A stretch of 17,767 bases of DNA from Ferruginibacter sp. (GCA_025357775.1 JANXOQ010000344.1:1-17767), one strand, 5' to 3'; counted from the first letter of the stretch, positions 1 through 6,300 are shown. The notes: generated by a model from the sequence alone, not told the origin. A program made the numbers and translations.

Positions 1-19
1 TAGTTGAGAAAAGATTGGC

Positions 20-129
20 TGTCCGAGATAATTTGTAGATTTGTTCATATCAAACTTTATTGTGTAGTAACTACAAAGTTGGTAAAGGGTGGCCATAAAA
101 CCACCCTTATTTTTAATTTATCTCGGACA
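20..129. repeat. 110-bp element bounded by a perfect 12-bp inverted repeat
   Basis: Bases 20-31 (TGTCCGAGATAA) are the exact reverse complement of bases 118-129. Two further hairpins lie inside: 53-58 with 75-80 around GTAG/CTAC (64-67 and 71-74), and the GC-rich hairpin 85-108. No convincing gene lies between the arms. The arrangement fits a MITE or an insertion-sequence end with terminal inverted repeats, or a structured RNA with a closing stem and two inner helices. I see no target-site duplication of 3 bp or more at the flanks, and the window starts only 19 bases to the left, so an IS end cannot be excluded. The inverted repeat is certain; its identity is not. Confidence 0.6.
85..114 (+). 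terminator. Rho-independent terminator-like hairpin inside the inverted-repeat element
   Basis: AAGGGTGG (85-92) pairs perfectly with CCACCCTT (101-108) across an 8-base loop and is followed by a short T-rich tail (ATTTTT, 109-114). This is a classical intrinsic terminator shape for + strand transcripts. It would stop transcription entering from the left edge before it runs into the convergent toxin-antitoxin genes. Confidence 0.6.
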
Positions 130-189
130 ACACTAATTAAAAAACTCTCTTTTTTCGTCTTCCGGCTAGAGCTTTGTGTGTAGTGCATT

Positions 190-527
190 TTACTCGCCTA
201 ACAATTCTTGAATCTCTGTTTGCAAAATTGGTAGGTATCTAATAACAATACCCCAAATTATATCGTCAGATACAGAGTCGTAGTCATGAATAATTCTGTT
301 TCTAGTGTCGACAATTTTTCTGGAATTTGAGATTAAAATTGTTTCATCATGTTTTAAAATTCTGCTTAAAGCTTCGCCAATTATCTCAATGTTTCTTTCG
401 ACAGCTCTTTTAGTTCTTAGGTCATTTTGATATTTCGCAATTTTTTTGTACTGCTATTAAAGAAACTTTCAATTTCCATAATGGCATTCAAAATATCATA
501 AAGCCATGCTTTAATATCATTGTCCAT
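190..527 (-). pseudogene. HEPN-domain (DUF86/HepT-like) toxin, frameshifted
   Basis: The gene starts at the ATG at 527-525 and overlaps the end of the MNT gene by 11 bases. As written, the frame stops after 36 codons. Adding one A to the A7 run (T441-447 on the + strand) restores a 112-residue protein ending at the TAA at 192-190. The restored protein is rich in predicted helix and carries R76-N-R-I-I-H81-D-Y83, the RX4HXY motif of HEPN ribonucleases. In HepT/MntA systems this Tyr is the residue AMPylated by the partner antitoxin. The downstream frame is otherwise open, so this is either a recent inactivation or a homopolymer miscall. If the frameshift is real, the toxin is dead and the antitoxin is an orphan. 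Family call is strong; status as pseudogene is uncertain. Confidence 0.75.
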
Positions 528-819
528 AAACAAGTTGTTTTTGGTGGTTAACAGACTGCCTGAAATATGGATTTTTCAAAGCCTTTTCTTCTAACAGGTC
601 AATGGGTCTTTTGAATATATCCTGTAAAGAAAATTTGAAGTCGAAATAGTTGTCTGCATAATCTTCTACCGCTATATTTAGAAAGTCCACAATTAAATCA
701 ATATCACTTTTTTTATCGAAATTGTCTGTCAAAACCGAACCAAAAGCGTACAGACTTTTAACCTTGTGAGTTTCACAAAGTTTAATTATTTCTAGTGTAT
801 ATGTTTCAAGTCTTTTCAT
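517..819 (-). CDS. MNT-type nucleotidyltransferase (MntA-like antitoxin)
   Basis: This is a 100-residue minimal nucleotidyltransferase of the DNA polymerase beta superfamily. It carries the full signature GS-X10-DXD (G27, S28, D39, D41), with a further acidic stretch PIDLLEE near residue 79. In characterised HepT/MntA pairs the MntA protein neutralises the HEPN ribonuclease by adding AMP to its active-site Tyr. Its stop codon lies inside the start of the HEPN gene (11-base overlap), so the two are translationally coupled. An in-frame ATG 21 bases upstream (840) exists, but it lies within the predicted -7 box at 838-845. The ATG at 819, starting MKRLETY, is therefore preferred. Function is inferred from motif and neighbour. 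Confidence 0.85.
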   Translation of the reverse strand: MKRLETYTLEIIKLCETHKVKSLYAFGSVLTDNFDKKSDIDLIVDFLNIAVEDYADNYFDFKFSLQDIFKRPIDLLEEKALKNPYFRQSVNHQKQLVYGQ

Positions 820-837
820 TGTCAAAAAATAGTGAAA

Positions 838-845
838 CAAATTTA
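838..845 (-). promoter_or_regulatory. Bacteroidota -7 box for the MNT/HEPN pair
   Basis: TAAATTTG on the minus strand matches the Bacteroidota consensus TAnnTTTG, 18 bases before the ATG at 819. No -33 TTTG is seen at the usual 19-20 base distance, so the call rests on one element. Confidence 0.4.
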
Positions 846-942
846 CATGGTTTTATTGAACTTATATTTCTAGGTCGAACTTTGGTGGCTTGCAGCCGTA
901 TTACACACAACTTTTCACATAGCGGTTCTTAGCCTACTTTTA

Positions 943-1302
943 CTACAATCCCAACTCCACACTAGGATCCCAATAATGTTTTTTAAAGTCAATTATTTTT
1001 TCATCTTTTACAATTATTTTTTCTTTCATTAATAATTCTTCCATAAGTGTAGGTGTTGCAAAATGAAACTTTCCAGTAAGCATTCCGTTTCTGTTAACAA
1101 CTCTATGTGCTGGTACTTTTGGCTTTTGGTTGTGTGCGGCATTCATGGCCCAGCCTACCATTCGTGCAGATAATGCTGTGCCTAAAAAATTTCCAATAGC
1201 ACCATAGCTTGTTACACGCCCCTTGGGTATTTGCCTCACCACAGCATACACATCATCAAAAAATGTAAATGTACCATCTGCTTTTTTTGTATTTTTTGCC
1301 AT
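943..1302 (-). CDS. Alkyltransferase-like (ATL) DNA-binding protein, MGMT family
   Basis: This 119-residue protein has the O6-alkylguanine-DNA alkyltransferase DNA-binding fold: IPKGRVTSYG (25-34), including the conserved Tyr33; the arginine-finger region SARMVGWAM (45-53, Arg47); and PAHRVV (64-69). True methyltransferases have PCHRV, in which the Cys accepts the alkyl group. Here it is Ala65, so the protein cannot self-alkylate. It belongs with ATL proteins, which bind O6-alkylguanine lesions and hand them to nucleotide excision repair. The length suits an ATL, with no N-terminal Ada-type domain. It is the last gene of a minus-strand cluster, starting 2 bases after the stop of the DUF5522 gene. 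The Cys to Ala change is seen directly; the repair role is inferred from the family. Confidence 0.9.
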   Translation of the reverse strand: MAKNTKKADGTFTFFDDVYAVVRQIPKGRVTSYGAIGNFLGTALSARMVGWAMNAAHNQKPKVPAHRVVNRNGMLTGKFHFATPTLMEELLMKEKIIVKDEKIIDFKKHYWDPSVELGL

Positions 1303-1304
1303 GG

Positions 1305-1514
1305 TTATTTTGTATTGGTTTTTAAGATAATAACAGGAGGTCTTTCTATTAGTAGCATTTCTTTTTTTGTAGCTTCTACATTTTTATATTCGTAAGGGCA
1401 GTGTAGGCAGCCATTTCCACAACATTTATTTCTTTTAAGGTGGTAGGTAGAAGTGAGTACTATAAAACCTGCTTCATTATAATAAAAATCTTCTCCTTCT
1501 ATAATATTGCTCAT
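1305..1514 (-). CDS. DUF5522-like Cys-rich small protein
   Basis: This 69-residue protein has a compact Cys cluster, KCCGNGCLHCPYEY, with Cys at 31, 32, 36 and 39. This is the hallmark of the small DUF5522 family and resembles a metal or iron-sulfur site. The C-terminal tail is short and Lys/Glu rich. The function is not known to me. Its start codon overlaps the trmB stop as ATGA (1511-1514), indicating translational coupling, and the ATL gene follows 2 bases after its stop. The family name is given from the motif; no biochemical role is claimed. Confidence 0.8.
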   Translation of the reverse strand: MSNIIEGEDFYYNEAGFIVLTSTYHLKRNKCCGNGCLHCPYEYKNVEATKKEMLLIERPPVIILKTNTK

Positions 1515-2218
1515 TGTTGTAAATCATTTTCTGCTACTAATATTTTTTGTAATGCTTCATCAAAATTTGCAATACTTGTAGGTAAACTAAATTGCAAATA
1601 ATGTATTTTTTTACTACCAGCAATATCTAAACTTTCATAATGTGTTTTTATTTTTAATTCTTCTACACATTCATTAATGGCATACACATCGGCACTTTCT
1701 TGCAACAATTGTAATTCATACATATCTATTACCTTTTTTGTAAAATAAAAAAGATTAGGAGAGTCTGTTTTTAAATGAATAGGACTATTTGTTTTTAATA
1801 TTTGTAAATACCTTCTTAAAAAACGTGGATGAGTAAGTCTTTTTTTAGATTTTGAAATACGCAGTTGAGGGTCTGGAAATGTAATCCATATTTCGTCTAT
1901 TTCGGAAGGAAAAAAATAATCTGATATTGTTTCTATTTCTGCACGCAAAAATGCAACATTATTCAATTTGTTGTCTAATGCTTTTTTTGCACCAATATAC
2001 ATTCTATTGCCTTTAATATCTACGCCTATAAAATTTTTTGATGGGTGTAATTGAGCAAGGCCAATGGTATACTCACCTCTTCCACATGCTAGCTCTAATA
2101 TGATAGGATTGTCATTTTTAAAAAACGTACTCCACTGCCCTTGCATATTTGTAGGTTTCTCCAATACATTTTTAAACTCTTTTATTTGTGCAAAACGTAG
2201 TAACTTTTTTTGTGCCAT
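1511..2218 (-). CDS. trmB: tRNA (guanine-N7-)-methyltransferase TrmB
   Basis: This 235-residue class I SAM-dependent methyltransferase forms m7G46 in the tRNA variable loop. The SAM-binding motif I is LELACGRGEY (41-50), motif II is FIGVDIKGNRM (63-73, Asp67), and the family-specific catalytic motif is ITFPDP (112-117). A basic stretch, KSKKRLTHPRF (123-133), follows. The N-terminus MAQKKLLRFAQIKEF is typical of Bacteroidota TrmB, which supports the ATG at 2218. This is the first gene of the three-gene minus-strand unit with DUF5522 and ATL. A TATCTTTG -7 box lies only 5 bases before the ATG, so the mRNA is probably leaderless or nearly so. Confidence 0.95.
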   Translation of the reverse strand: MAQKKLLRFAQIKEFKNVLEKPTNMQGQWSTFFKNDNPIILELACGRGEYTIGLAQLHPSKNFIGVDIKGNRMYIGAKKALDNKLNNVAFLRAEIETISDYFFPSEIDEIWITFPDPQLRISKSKKRLTHPRFLRRYLQILKTNSPIHLKTDSPNLFYFTKKVIDMYELQLLQESADVYAINECVEELKIKTHYESLDIAGSKKIHYLQFSLPTSIANFDEALQKILVAENDLQQ

Positions 2219-2223
2219 GGCAG

Positions 2224-2231
2224 CAAAGATA
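2224..2231 (-). promoter_or_regulatory. -7 box for the trmB operon
   Basis: TATCTTTG on the minus strand matches TAnnTTTG exactly. In Bacteroidota transcription normally begins a few bases after this box, which here coincides with the ATG at 2218. No -33 TTTG is found at the expected distance. Confidence 0.55.
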
Positions 2232-2274
2232 AAAAGTACGGAGTAAAAAAGAAGCTATAGTAAAAAAGTCAAAT

Positions 2275-2562
2275 CTAAAATTCCCTATCCAAAAATTCTT
2301 TCAATGCGCTTTGATAAACAGATTTTACTTCTCCTTTACGTTTTATAAAATCAGCCCTCAAAATTGGGCTACTATTTATCGTTTTTGCATAAGCTACAGC
2401 TTCTGCAAAACGGCTACGCTTTTTTATTTGTGAGTCGCTTGGTATAATGTTGCTCATATCAGGGTATTTGCTCACTACCGTTTTATCTCCATATTGTTTT
2501 ATAACAATATCTCCTATTTTTGATTTATTGCTTTTTTGAAATGTTCTTTCAATTACCTCCAT
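2275..2562 (-). CDS. Conserved small protein of unknown function
   Basis: This 95-residue basic protein has no signal peptide or membrane segment. The N-terminal part, GDIVIKQYGDKTVVSKYPD (17-35), looks like beta strands. The C-terminal part, from KKRSRFAEAVAYAK (47-60) to the end, is helical. I recognise it only as a type of short hypothetical protein common in Bacteroidota and can assign no function. Start is the ATG at 2562. A near-consensus -7 box (TACCTTCG, 2582-2589, one mismatch to TAnnTTTG) lies 19 bases upstream. It stands alone between trmB, 56 bases downstream, and the decayed DinB-like gene. Confidence 0.7.
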   Translation of the reverse strand: MEVIERTFQKSNKSKIGDIVIKQYGDKTVVSKYPDMSNIIPSDSQIKKRSRFAEAVAYAKTINSSPILRADFIKRKGEVKSVYQSALKEFLDREF

Positions 2563-2618
2563 GCTTAGTTGTTTTATTTAGCGAAGGTATATTAATGTTT
2601 GACATATTCTAATCTATG

Positions 2619-2656
2619 CATCCTTCGATTTTCCACATTTTATGCAGCGAAGGATG
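2619..2656. repeat. 9-bp inverted repeat upstream of the small conserved gene
   Basis: CATCCTTCG (2619-2627) and CGAAGGATG (2648-2656) are perfect reverse complements separated by 20 bases. There is no T-tract immediately after either arm. It could be an operator, a weak hairpin or a leftover of the decayed gene to its right. Confidence 0.45.
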
Positions 2657-2698
2657 AATGAGTAAATTAAAATTAAGATTTGAGTAATAAATTAAAAA

Positions 2699-3050
2699 TT
2701 ATAAGCTATGTTCAATTAAACCTTCAATAGTTCTCAAATAGTTACAATACTTTTTATCAAAAGTGAAATAACCCTTATGTTCAACTTTATGTACAAATTT
2801 TTCGAAATTTTCCAAAAAATCTGTAACTAATTTATCCCAATTCTCTTCTGAAATTATTTGTGAAAGGTCAAACTGTATTTATCACTAATTCCAATTTTCC
2901 AATTTTCAAAATCGTTTAAGAGCTCAGCTAAGTAATAATTTATATGATAAGTTAAAGCAGCTATTGTTGTATTTAAGCCATCAATTTTTTTGTGTTGCTT
3001 TTTTGCCAATTTAAGGCTGATATTAGCTCCTTAAAATTGGTGTTAGCAAC
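2699..3050 (-). pseudogene. Decayed DinB-like (DUF1572-type) gene
   Basis: Three overlapping minus-strand frames join into one recognisable protein. The first begins VANTNFKELISALNWQKSN and runs to the A7 run at 2985-2991. Adding one base there continues as IDGLNTTIAALTYHINYYL and then ISDKYS. A second missing base, in the AAA at 2870-2872, continues as FDLSQIISEENWDKLV to GLIEHSL and the stop at 2699. Conserved pieces such as TIAALTYHIN, ISDKYSFDL and NYLRTIEGLIEHS match the DinB-like putative hydrolase family of Bacteroidota. The first 20 or so residues and the usual tail after IEHS (YHLGQ) are absent, and no start codon is visible. Two frameshifts plus loss of both ends make real decay more likely than sequencing error alone. 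Confidence 0.7.
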
Positions 3051-3164
3051 TCAATGCACGCTCAAAAAAAAATACTGGTGCATGAGCTAAACCCCTTCTA
3101 ATAATAATGTCTAAATTAAAGTTTGTAGCGTAATTTTTTACTTCTGGCAAATAAACTTCTTGAC

Positions 3165-3195
3165 ACAAAAAATCCCCAACCAAAGGCTGAGGATT
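3165..3195 (-). terminator. Rho-independent terminator of tRNA-Phe
   Basis: On the minus strand AATCCTCAGCC (3195-3185) pairs with GGTTGGGGATT (3181-3171) through 11 consecutive pairs, including G-T pairs, with a 3-base loop. It is followed by a T-rich run through 3166. It begins 4 bases after the tRNA 3' end. Confidence 0.85.
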
Positions 3196-3198
3196 TTG

Positions 3199-3271
3199 TG
3201 GTGCGAGCCGGGCTTGAACCGGCGACACATGGATTTTCAGTCCATTGCTCTACCAACTGAGCTACCACACC
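3199..3271 (-). tRNA. tRNA-Phe (GAA)
   Basis: The 73 bases fold as a complete cloverleaf. The acceptor stem is GGTGTGG/TCGCACC (two wobble pairs) with discriminator A. The D stem is GCTC/GAGC, the anticodon stem is ATGGA/TCCAT with loop CTGAAAA giving anticodon GAA, and the T arm is GCCGG-TTCAAGC-CCGGC. The 3' CCA is not encoded (ACA follows) and must be added by tRNA nucleotidyltransferase. It has its own promoter about 40 bases upstream and a strong terminator directly behind. Confidence 0.97.
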
Positions 3272-3317
3272 ATAAATCTAAAAAAGAATTTAAAAAAATA
3301 TCTGCAAAAGCAGGCTG

Positions 3318-3349
3318 CAAAAATAGGAGTTTTTGATTAAATAAGCAAA
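3318..3349 (-). promoter_or_regulatory. Bacteroidota-type promoter for tRNA-Phe
   Basis: On the minus strand TTTG (3349-3346) is followed after 20 bases by TATTTTTG (3325-3318), which matches TAnnTTTG. This is one base from the ideal -33/-7 spacing. It predicts a leader of about 40 bases before the mature tRNA 5' end at 3271. Confidence 0.6.
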
Positions 3350-3439
3350 GTACACGTTGTTTTTTTATAATGTTCTTTTTTATTATTCCTCATGCAAATT
3401 ATTTAAAAAATTACCTGTAGCATAAACGAAAAGTAAACA

Positions 3440-3470
3440 TTTGTTATGATGTGCAATGCCATTAACTTTG
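3440..3470 (+). promoter_or_regulatory. Textbook Bacteroidota -33/-7 promoter for the SMP-30-like gene
   Basis: TTTG (3440-3443), exactly 19 bases, then TAACTTTG (3463-3470) fits the sigma-ABfr consensus TTTG-N19-TAnnTTTG perfectly. The ATG at 3489 lies 18 bases after the -7 box. It is back to back with the tRNA-Phe promoter. Confidence 0.8.
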
Positions 3471-3488
3471 TAAAATAAATATTTAAGT

Positions 3489-4430
3489 ATGAAAAAAATT
3501 ATTACAACATTGCTTTTTTTAGCAATAGTTATTACTACTAATGCACAAAACATTGAATTTAATTCAAAAGAATTATACCCAGAAGGAACAGCTTATAGCA
3601 AAAAGCAAAGTACTTTTTTTGTAAGTTCTCTTCATTATGGTAAAATAAGTAAGGTAGATTTTAAAGGTAAAGTTACTGATTTTATAACTGACGAGGAGTT
3701 GGTTTCTACCATTGGTATTTTAGCAGATGACAAAAGAAAATTATTATACGTGTGTATATCTGACCCCGGCGTGTCAGTAAAAACAAATGCTGCTACACAA
3801 ATGAAACTAGCCAAACTTGCAGCATACGATTTAGAAACAGGAAAAAGAAAATTTATTGCAGACCTTGGGGCATTAAATAAAGATGGTGGCAACTTTGCAA
3901 ATGATGTAACCTTTGATAATGAAGGAAACATTTTTGTAACCAATAGTTTTTCACCCCTCATTTATAAGATAACTCAAACTGGCGAAGCTAGTATTTTTGC
4001 TACATCAGATATGTGGAAGGGCGAAGGGTTTAATCTTAATGGAATTGTTTTTCATAAAGATGGTTATTTAATAGCAGCACAATCTAACACTGGTGTTTTA
4101 TACAAAATAAATTTGCTTAACCCTACTATTATTACCAAAATAAAAACAACACCTTTGCTTGGTGCAGATGGTTTGGTGCTTGCAAACAATAATGAATTAT
4201 TGGTAATTTCTAACAGCGCCCAAAAAGTAGTAAGACTTTTATTAGATAATAAAAGTGAAAATGGTACTGCCGATGGGGAAGTAAATACAAAATTCAGTTT
4301 CCCAACAACGGGTGTGTTTTTTAAAAAGAAGTACTATGTGCTTAATGCAAAGCTTAATGAAATTTTTGACCCCAAGGCTACTAAGACATCTAACTTTTTA
4401 TTGCAGCAGATACAGTTTGTAAAGAAGTAA
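3489..4430 (+). CDS. Secreted SMP-30/gluconolactonase-like beta-propeller protein
   Basis: This 313-residue protein has a clear Sec signal peptide (1-19, charged MKK then a hydrophobic core, cleavage near TNA-Q), so it is exported. The rest reads as repeated beta-propeller blades. Examples are PEGTAYSKKQSTFFVSSL (31-48), FANDVTFDNEGNIFVTNSFS (about 135-154), LNGIVFHKDGYLIAAQSNTG (about 173-192) and ADGLVLANNNELLVISNS (about 214-231). The recurring N-D/G-hydrophobic pattern and length match the SMP-30/gluconolactonase/LRE-like superfamily, which often has a metal-bound sugar-lactonase site. Substrate and catalysis cannot be assigned from sequence alone. It is monocistronic, with a strong promoter upstream and a weak terminator behind. 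Confidence 0.8.
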   Translation: MKKIITTLLFLAIVITTNAQNIEFNSKELYPEGTAYSKKQSTFFVSSLHYGKISKVDFKGKVTDFITDEELVSTIGILADDKRKLLYVCISDPGVSVKTNAATQMKLAKLAAYDLETGKRKFIADLGALNKDGGNFANDVTFDNEGNIFVTNSFSPLIYKITQTGEASIFATSDMWKGEGFNLNGIVFHKDGYLIAAQSNTGVLYKINLLNPTIITKIKTTPLLGADGLVLANNNELLVISNSAQKVVRLLLDNKSENGTADGEVNTKFSFPTTGVFFKKKYYVLNAKLNEIFDPKATKTSNFLLQQIQFVKK

Positions 4431-4477
4431 AAAAGCATTTTTGTTGCAAATAAAAAGTTTTATTGAGGTGCTTTTTT
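4429..4477. terminator. Weak bidirectional terminator between convergent genes
   Basis: AAAAAAGCA (4429-4437) is the reverse complement of TGCTTTTTT (4469-4477), and an inner hairpin AATAAAA/TTTTATT (4449-4464) shortens the loop. A-runs on one side and T-runs on the other would serve both the SMP-30-like gene and the convergent DUF3667 gene. The stem is AT-rich, so strength is doubtful. Confidence 0.4.
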
Positions 4478-4507
4478 GTAGAGAATATAGTACAATAAAA
4501 CACATCC

Positions 4508-5610
4508 CTACCAATGCATTGTCCAAATTGTAAATGCTACTAATAATTTTTTTAGTATTCCAAATATGAGGTAGAAGAAAACTCTGCTACACAAATAAGA
4601 AATTATAATATTTTTCCACCAAACGGTATTAAATAATCTTTTAAAAGCAATGTATAACCAAGGCATCCAAAATATTAAATGAAAAAATTCAAATGAACTT
4701 CCAAAAATTAATTCAGTATAAGGTTCGATTGTTTTATTAAAAATAATTGCTTTAAAAGGGTACATTAATAAACTATCCTTTAAACCAGTTAAATTTTTTA
4801 CGATATAATTTAACAATACGTTTAAACTATAAATACACAAATTATAAATCATAAAATGTGTAGCCAACATTAATGACGCACCATAATATTTTACTTTTTT
4901 AAAGAAAATTAAAAAGAAAAACCCTGCAAAAAAAGGCAACAAAATAAAAATAAATGTTTTAGAAAATGCCCCAATAGAATTAGAATACAAACGTTGCCTA
5001 AGCATACGCATTTTATTAAATGCTATTACAGATATTTTATCTGCTGGTAAAATGGCAAACTTACTACTACCAATATTATTTAAAATTAAGGAGTCGTTTT
5101 TTATATAATTTTTAGTAAAGTTTTCTTCAATGGGCTTTTGCAATTCTCTCCCTTTTCTTTCCCACAAAGAGTCTATTCCGTTTATTGCCCATTGGTCTAC
5201 TGGCTTTGCCCAGCCTAATAATCTATAATCTGATAATGAAAAATAATAATGGTCGCCTACGGAAGGAATGTAGTCTGTTACACCAACTTTGGTAACTACT
5301 ACATAAAATAAAAATGCTACTACTAGGTAAAGCTGTACTGGCTTTGCATATGGTACACGTATACCATTTATATTTTCTTTGGTAATAAAACGAGGCTTTA
5401 AAAAATTAAGCTTTATACTTTTTATTACTTTGCTTTCCCAATGCCAAAAAAAATCTATTACCTGATGAAAAAATATTTAGCGGTAAGTTGCTTTTCATCA
5501 AATACTTTTTCGCCACATTGGTTGCATATAGCACCATTAAACTTGTGCCCACAATTTTTACATACATTATTGTTTGTATTGTAAGTGATATGTTTGGTAG
5601 TAATTTTCAC
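4508..5610 (-). pseudogene. DUF3667-type membrane protein, single frameshift
   Basis: The first frame starts at a GTG (5610-5608) and runs VKITTKHITYN into a zinc-ribbon, CKNCGHKFNGAICNQCGEK (Cys 17, 20, 29, 32). It breaks at the A6 run 5468-5473. Adding one base there continues directly as FFHQVIDFFWHWESKV and stays open to the TAG at 4508, giving a 367-residue protein. The C-terminal half has several hydrophobic membrane segments, for example TFIFILLPFFAGFFFLIFF and the stretch around IFWMPWLYIAF. N-terminal zinc ribbon plus membrane helices is the layout of DUF3667 proteins, whose function is unknown. It follows the HAD gene by 30 bases on the same strand. Only one base is missing in an otherwise intact reading frame, so a homopolymer error is at least as likely as a true mutation. 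The intact-looking part from 5167 down is only the C-terminal 60 per cent. Confidence 0.75.
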
Positions 5611-5640
5611 AAAATTTAAAATAGAGAAATTATTAAAAGG

Positions 5641-6300
5641 CTAGTTGTTTTTTACCAACGTATTTATTTCAATTTCTTTATAATCTTTCTCAAAAGAAAT
5701 AATATTGGTAAAATGGTCAAACGCAGCTTTAGTATAATGTTTGCCCTCTATAACAATACACAAAATATCAGCATTAGCAGCACTCTCCACACCCTTTGGC
5801 ACATCTTCAAACACTATACACTCATATGTACGCACCCCTAAAGCTGCTGCACATTTTTCATAGGTTTCACCATCTGGCTTGCTTTTTTCCACATCATCTG
5901 CACTTATAATTGCATCAAAATATTGGCGTATTTTTAAGTTGTCTATTACAAAATCTACATTGTATAGCATAGCAGCAGAGCCAATAGCCATTTTTATATT
6001 TTGCTTTTTGGCTTCTTCTAAAAACTTTAGCAACCCATCTATCAGTTTTAAATGTGGTAGATACGCTTTTTGGTAAGCTTTTTCTTTTCTATCCCTTATG
6101 TTGTTTATTTCTATTGCTGAAAATTTATTAGGAAAAATTCTTGCAAACATTTCATGGCTAGTGCCATAGCACTCTTGTGTAGTTTGTTCTATTGTAAAGT
6201 TTGCACCTAAATCGTTTAAAATTATATGCCATGCATCAATGTGGTATTGCATATCATTAATCATGGTGCCATTTAGGTCAAATAAAAAAGCTTTTATCAT
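5641..6300 (-). CDS. HAD-superfamily phosphatase/phosphomutase-like protein with Asn in motif I
   Basis: This 219-residue protein has the beta-phosphoglucomutase-like HAD layout. Motif I is FDLNGT (7-12) with nucleophile Asp8, followed by a helical cap (about 15-85). Motif II is AIGSA (105-109, Ser108), motif III is the Lys of SKPDGETY (140-147), and motif IV is VFEDVPKG (163-170, Glu165-Asp166). Normally motif I is DxDGT and the second Asp is the general acid/base; here it is Asn10. The other motifs are intact and the fold is complete, so this is not decay but a variant with altered or lost phosphatase chemistry, and I believe this form recurs in Bacteroidota. The substrate is unknown. A TACCTTTG -7 box lies 44 bases upstream, and the DUF3667 gene follows in the same direction. 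Confidence 0.85.
   Translation of the reverse strand: MIKAFLFDLNGTMINDMQYHIDAWHIILNDLGANFTIEQTTQECYGTSHEMFARIFPNKFSAIEINNIRDRKEKAYQKAYLPHLKLIDGLLKFLEEAKKQNIKMAIGSAAMLYNVDFVIDNLKIRQYFDAIISADDVEKSKPDGETYEKCAAALGVRTYECIVFEDVPKGVESAANADILCIVIEGKHYTKAAFDHFTNIISFEKDYKEIEINTLVKNN

Noticed and set aside
20..129. Retron-type noncoding RNA
   Set aside because: The closing stem is suggestive, but there is no reverse transcriptase gene nearby, so I do not assign this class.
4..183. 59-codon + strand frame starting TTG through the inverted-repeat element
   Set aside because: It reads through both hairpins of the element, shows no recognisable domain and has no promoter or ATG.
3043..3228. 61-codon open frame on the minus strand
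   Set aside because: It runs through the tRNA-Phe 3' part and the terminator hairpin, begins inside the tRNA and has no family signature.
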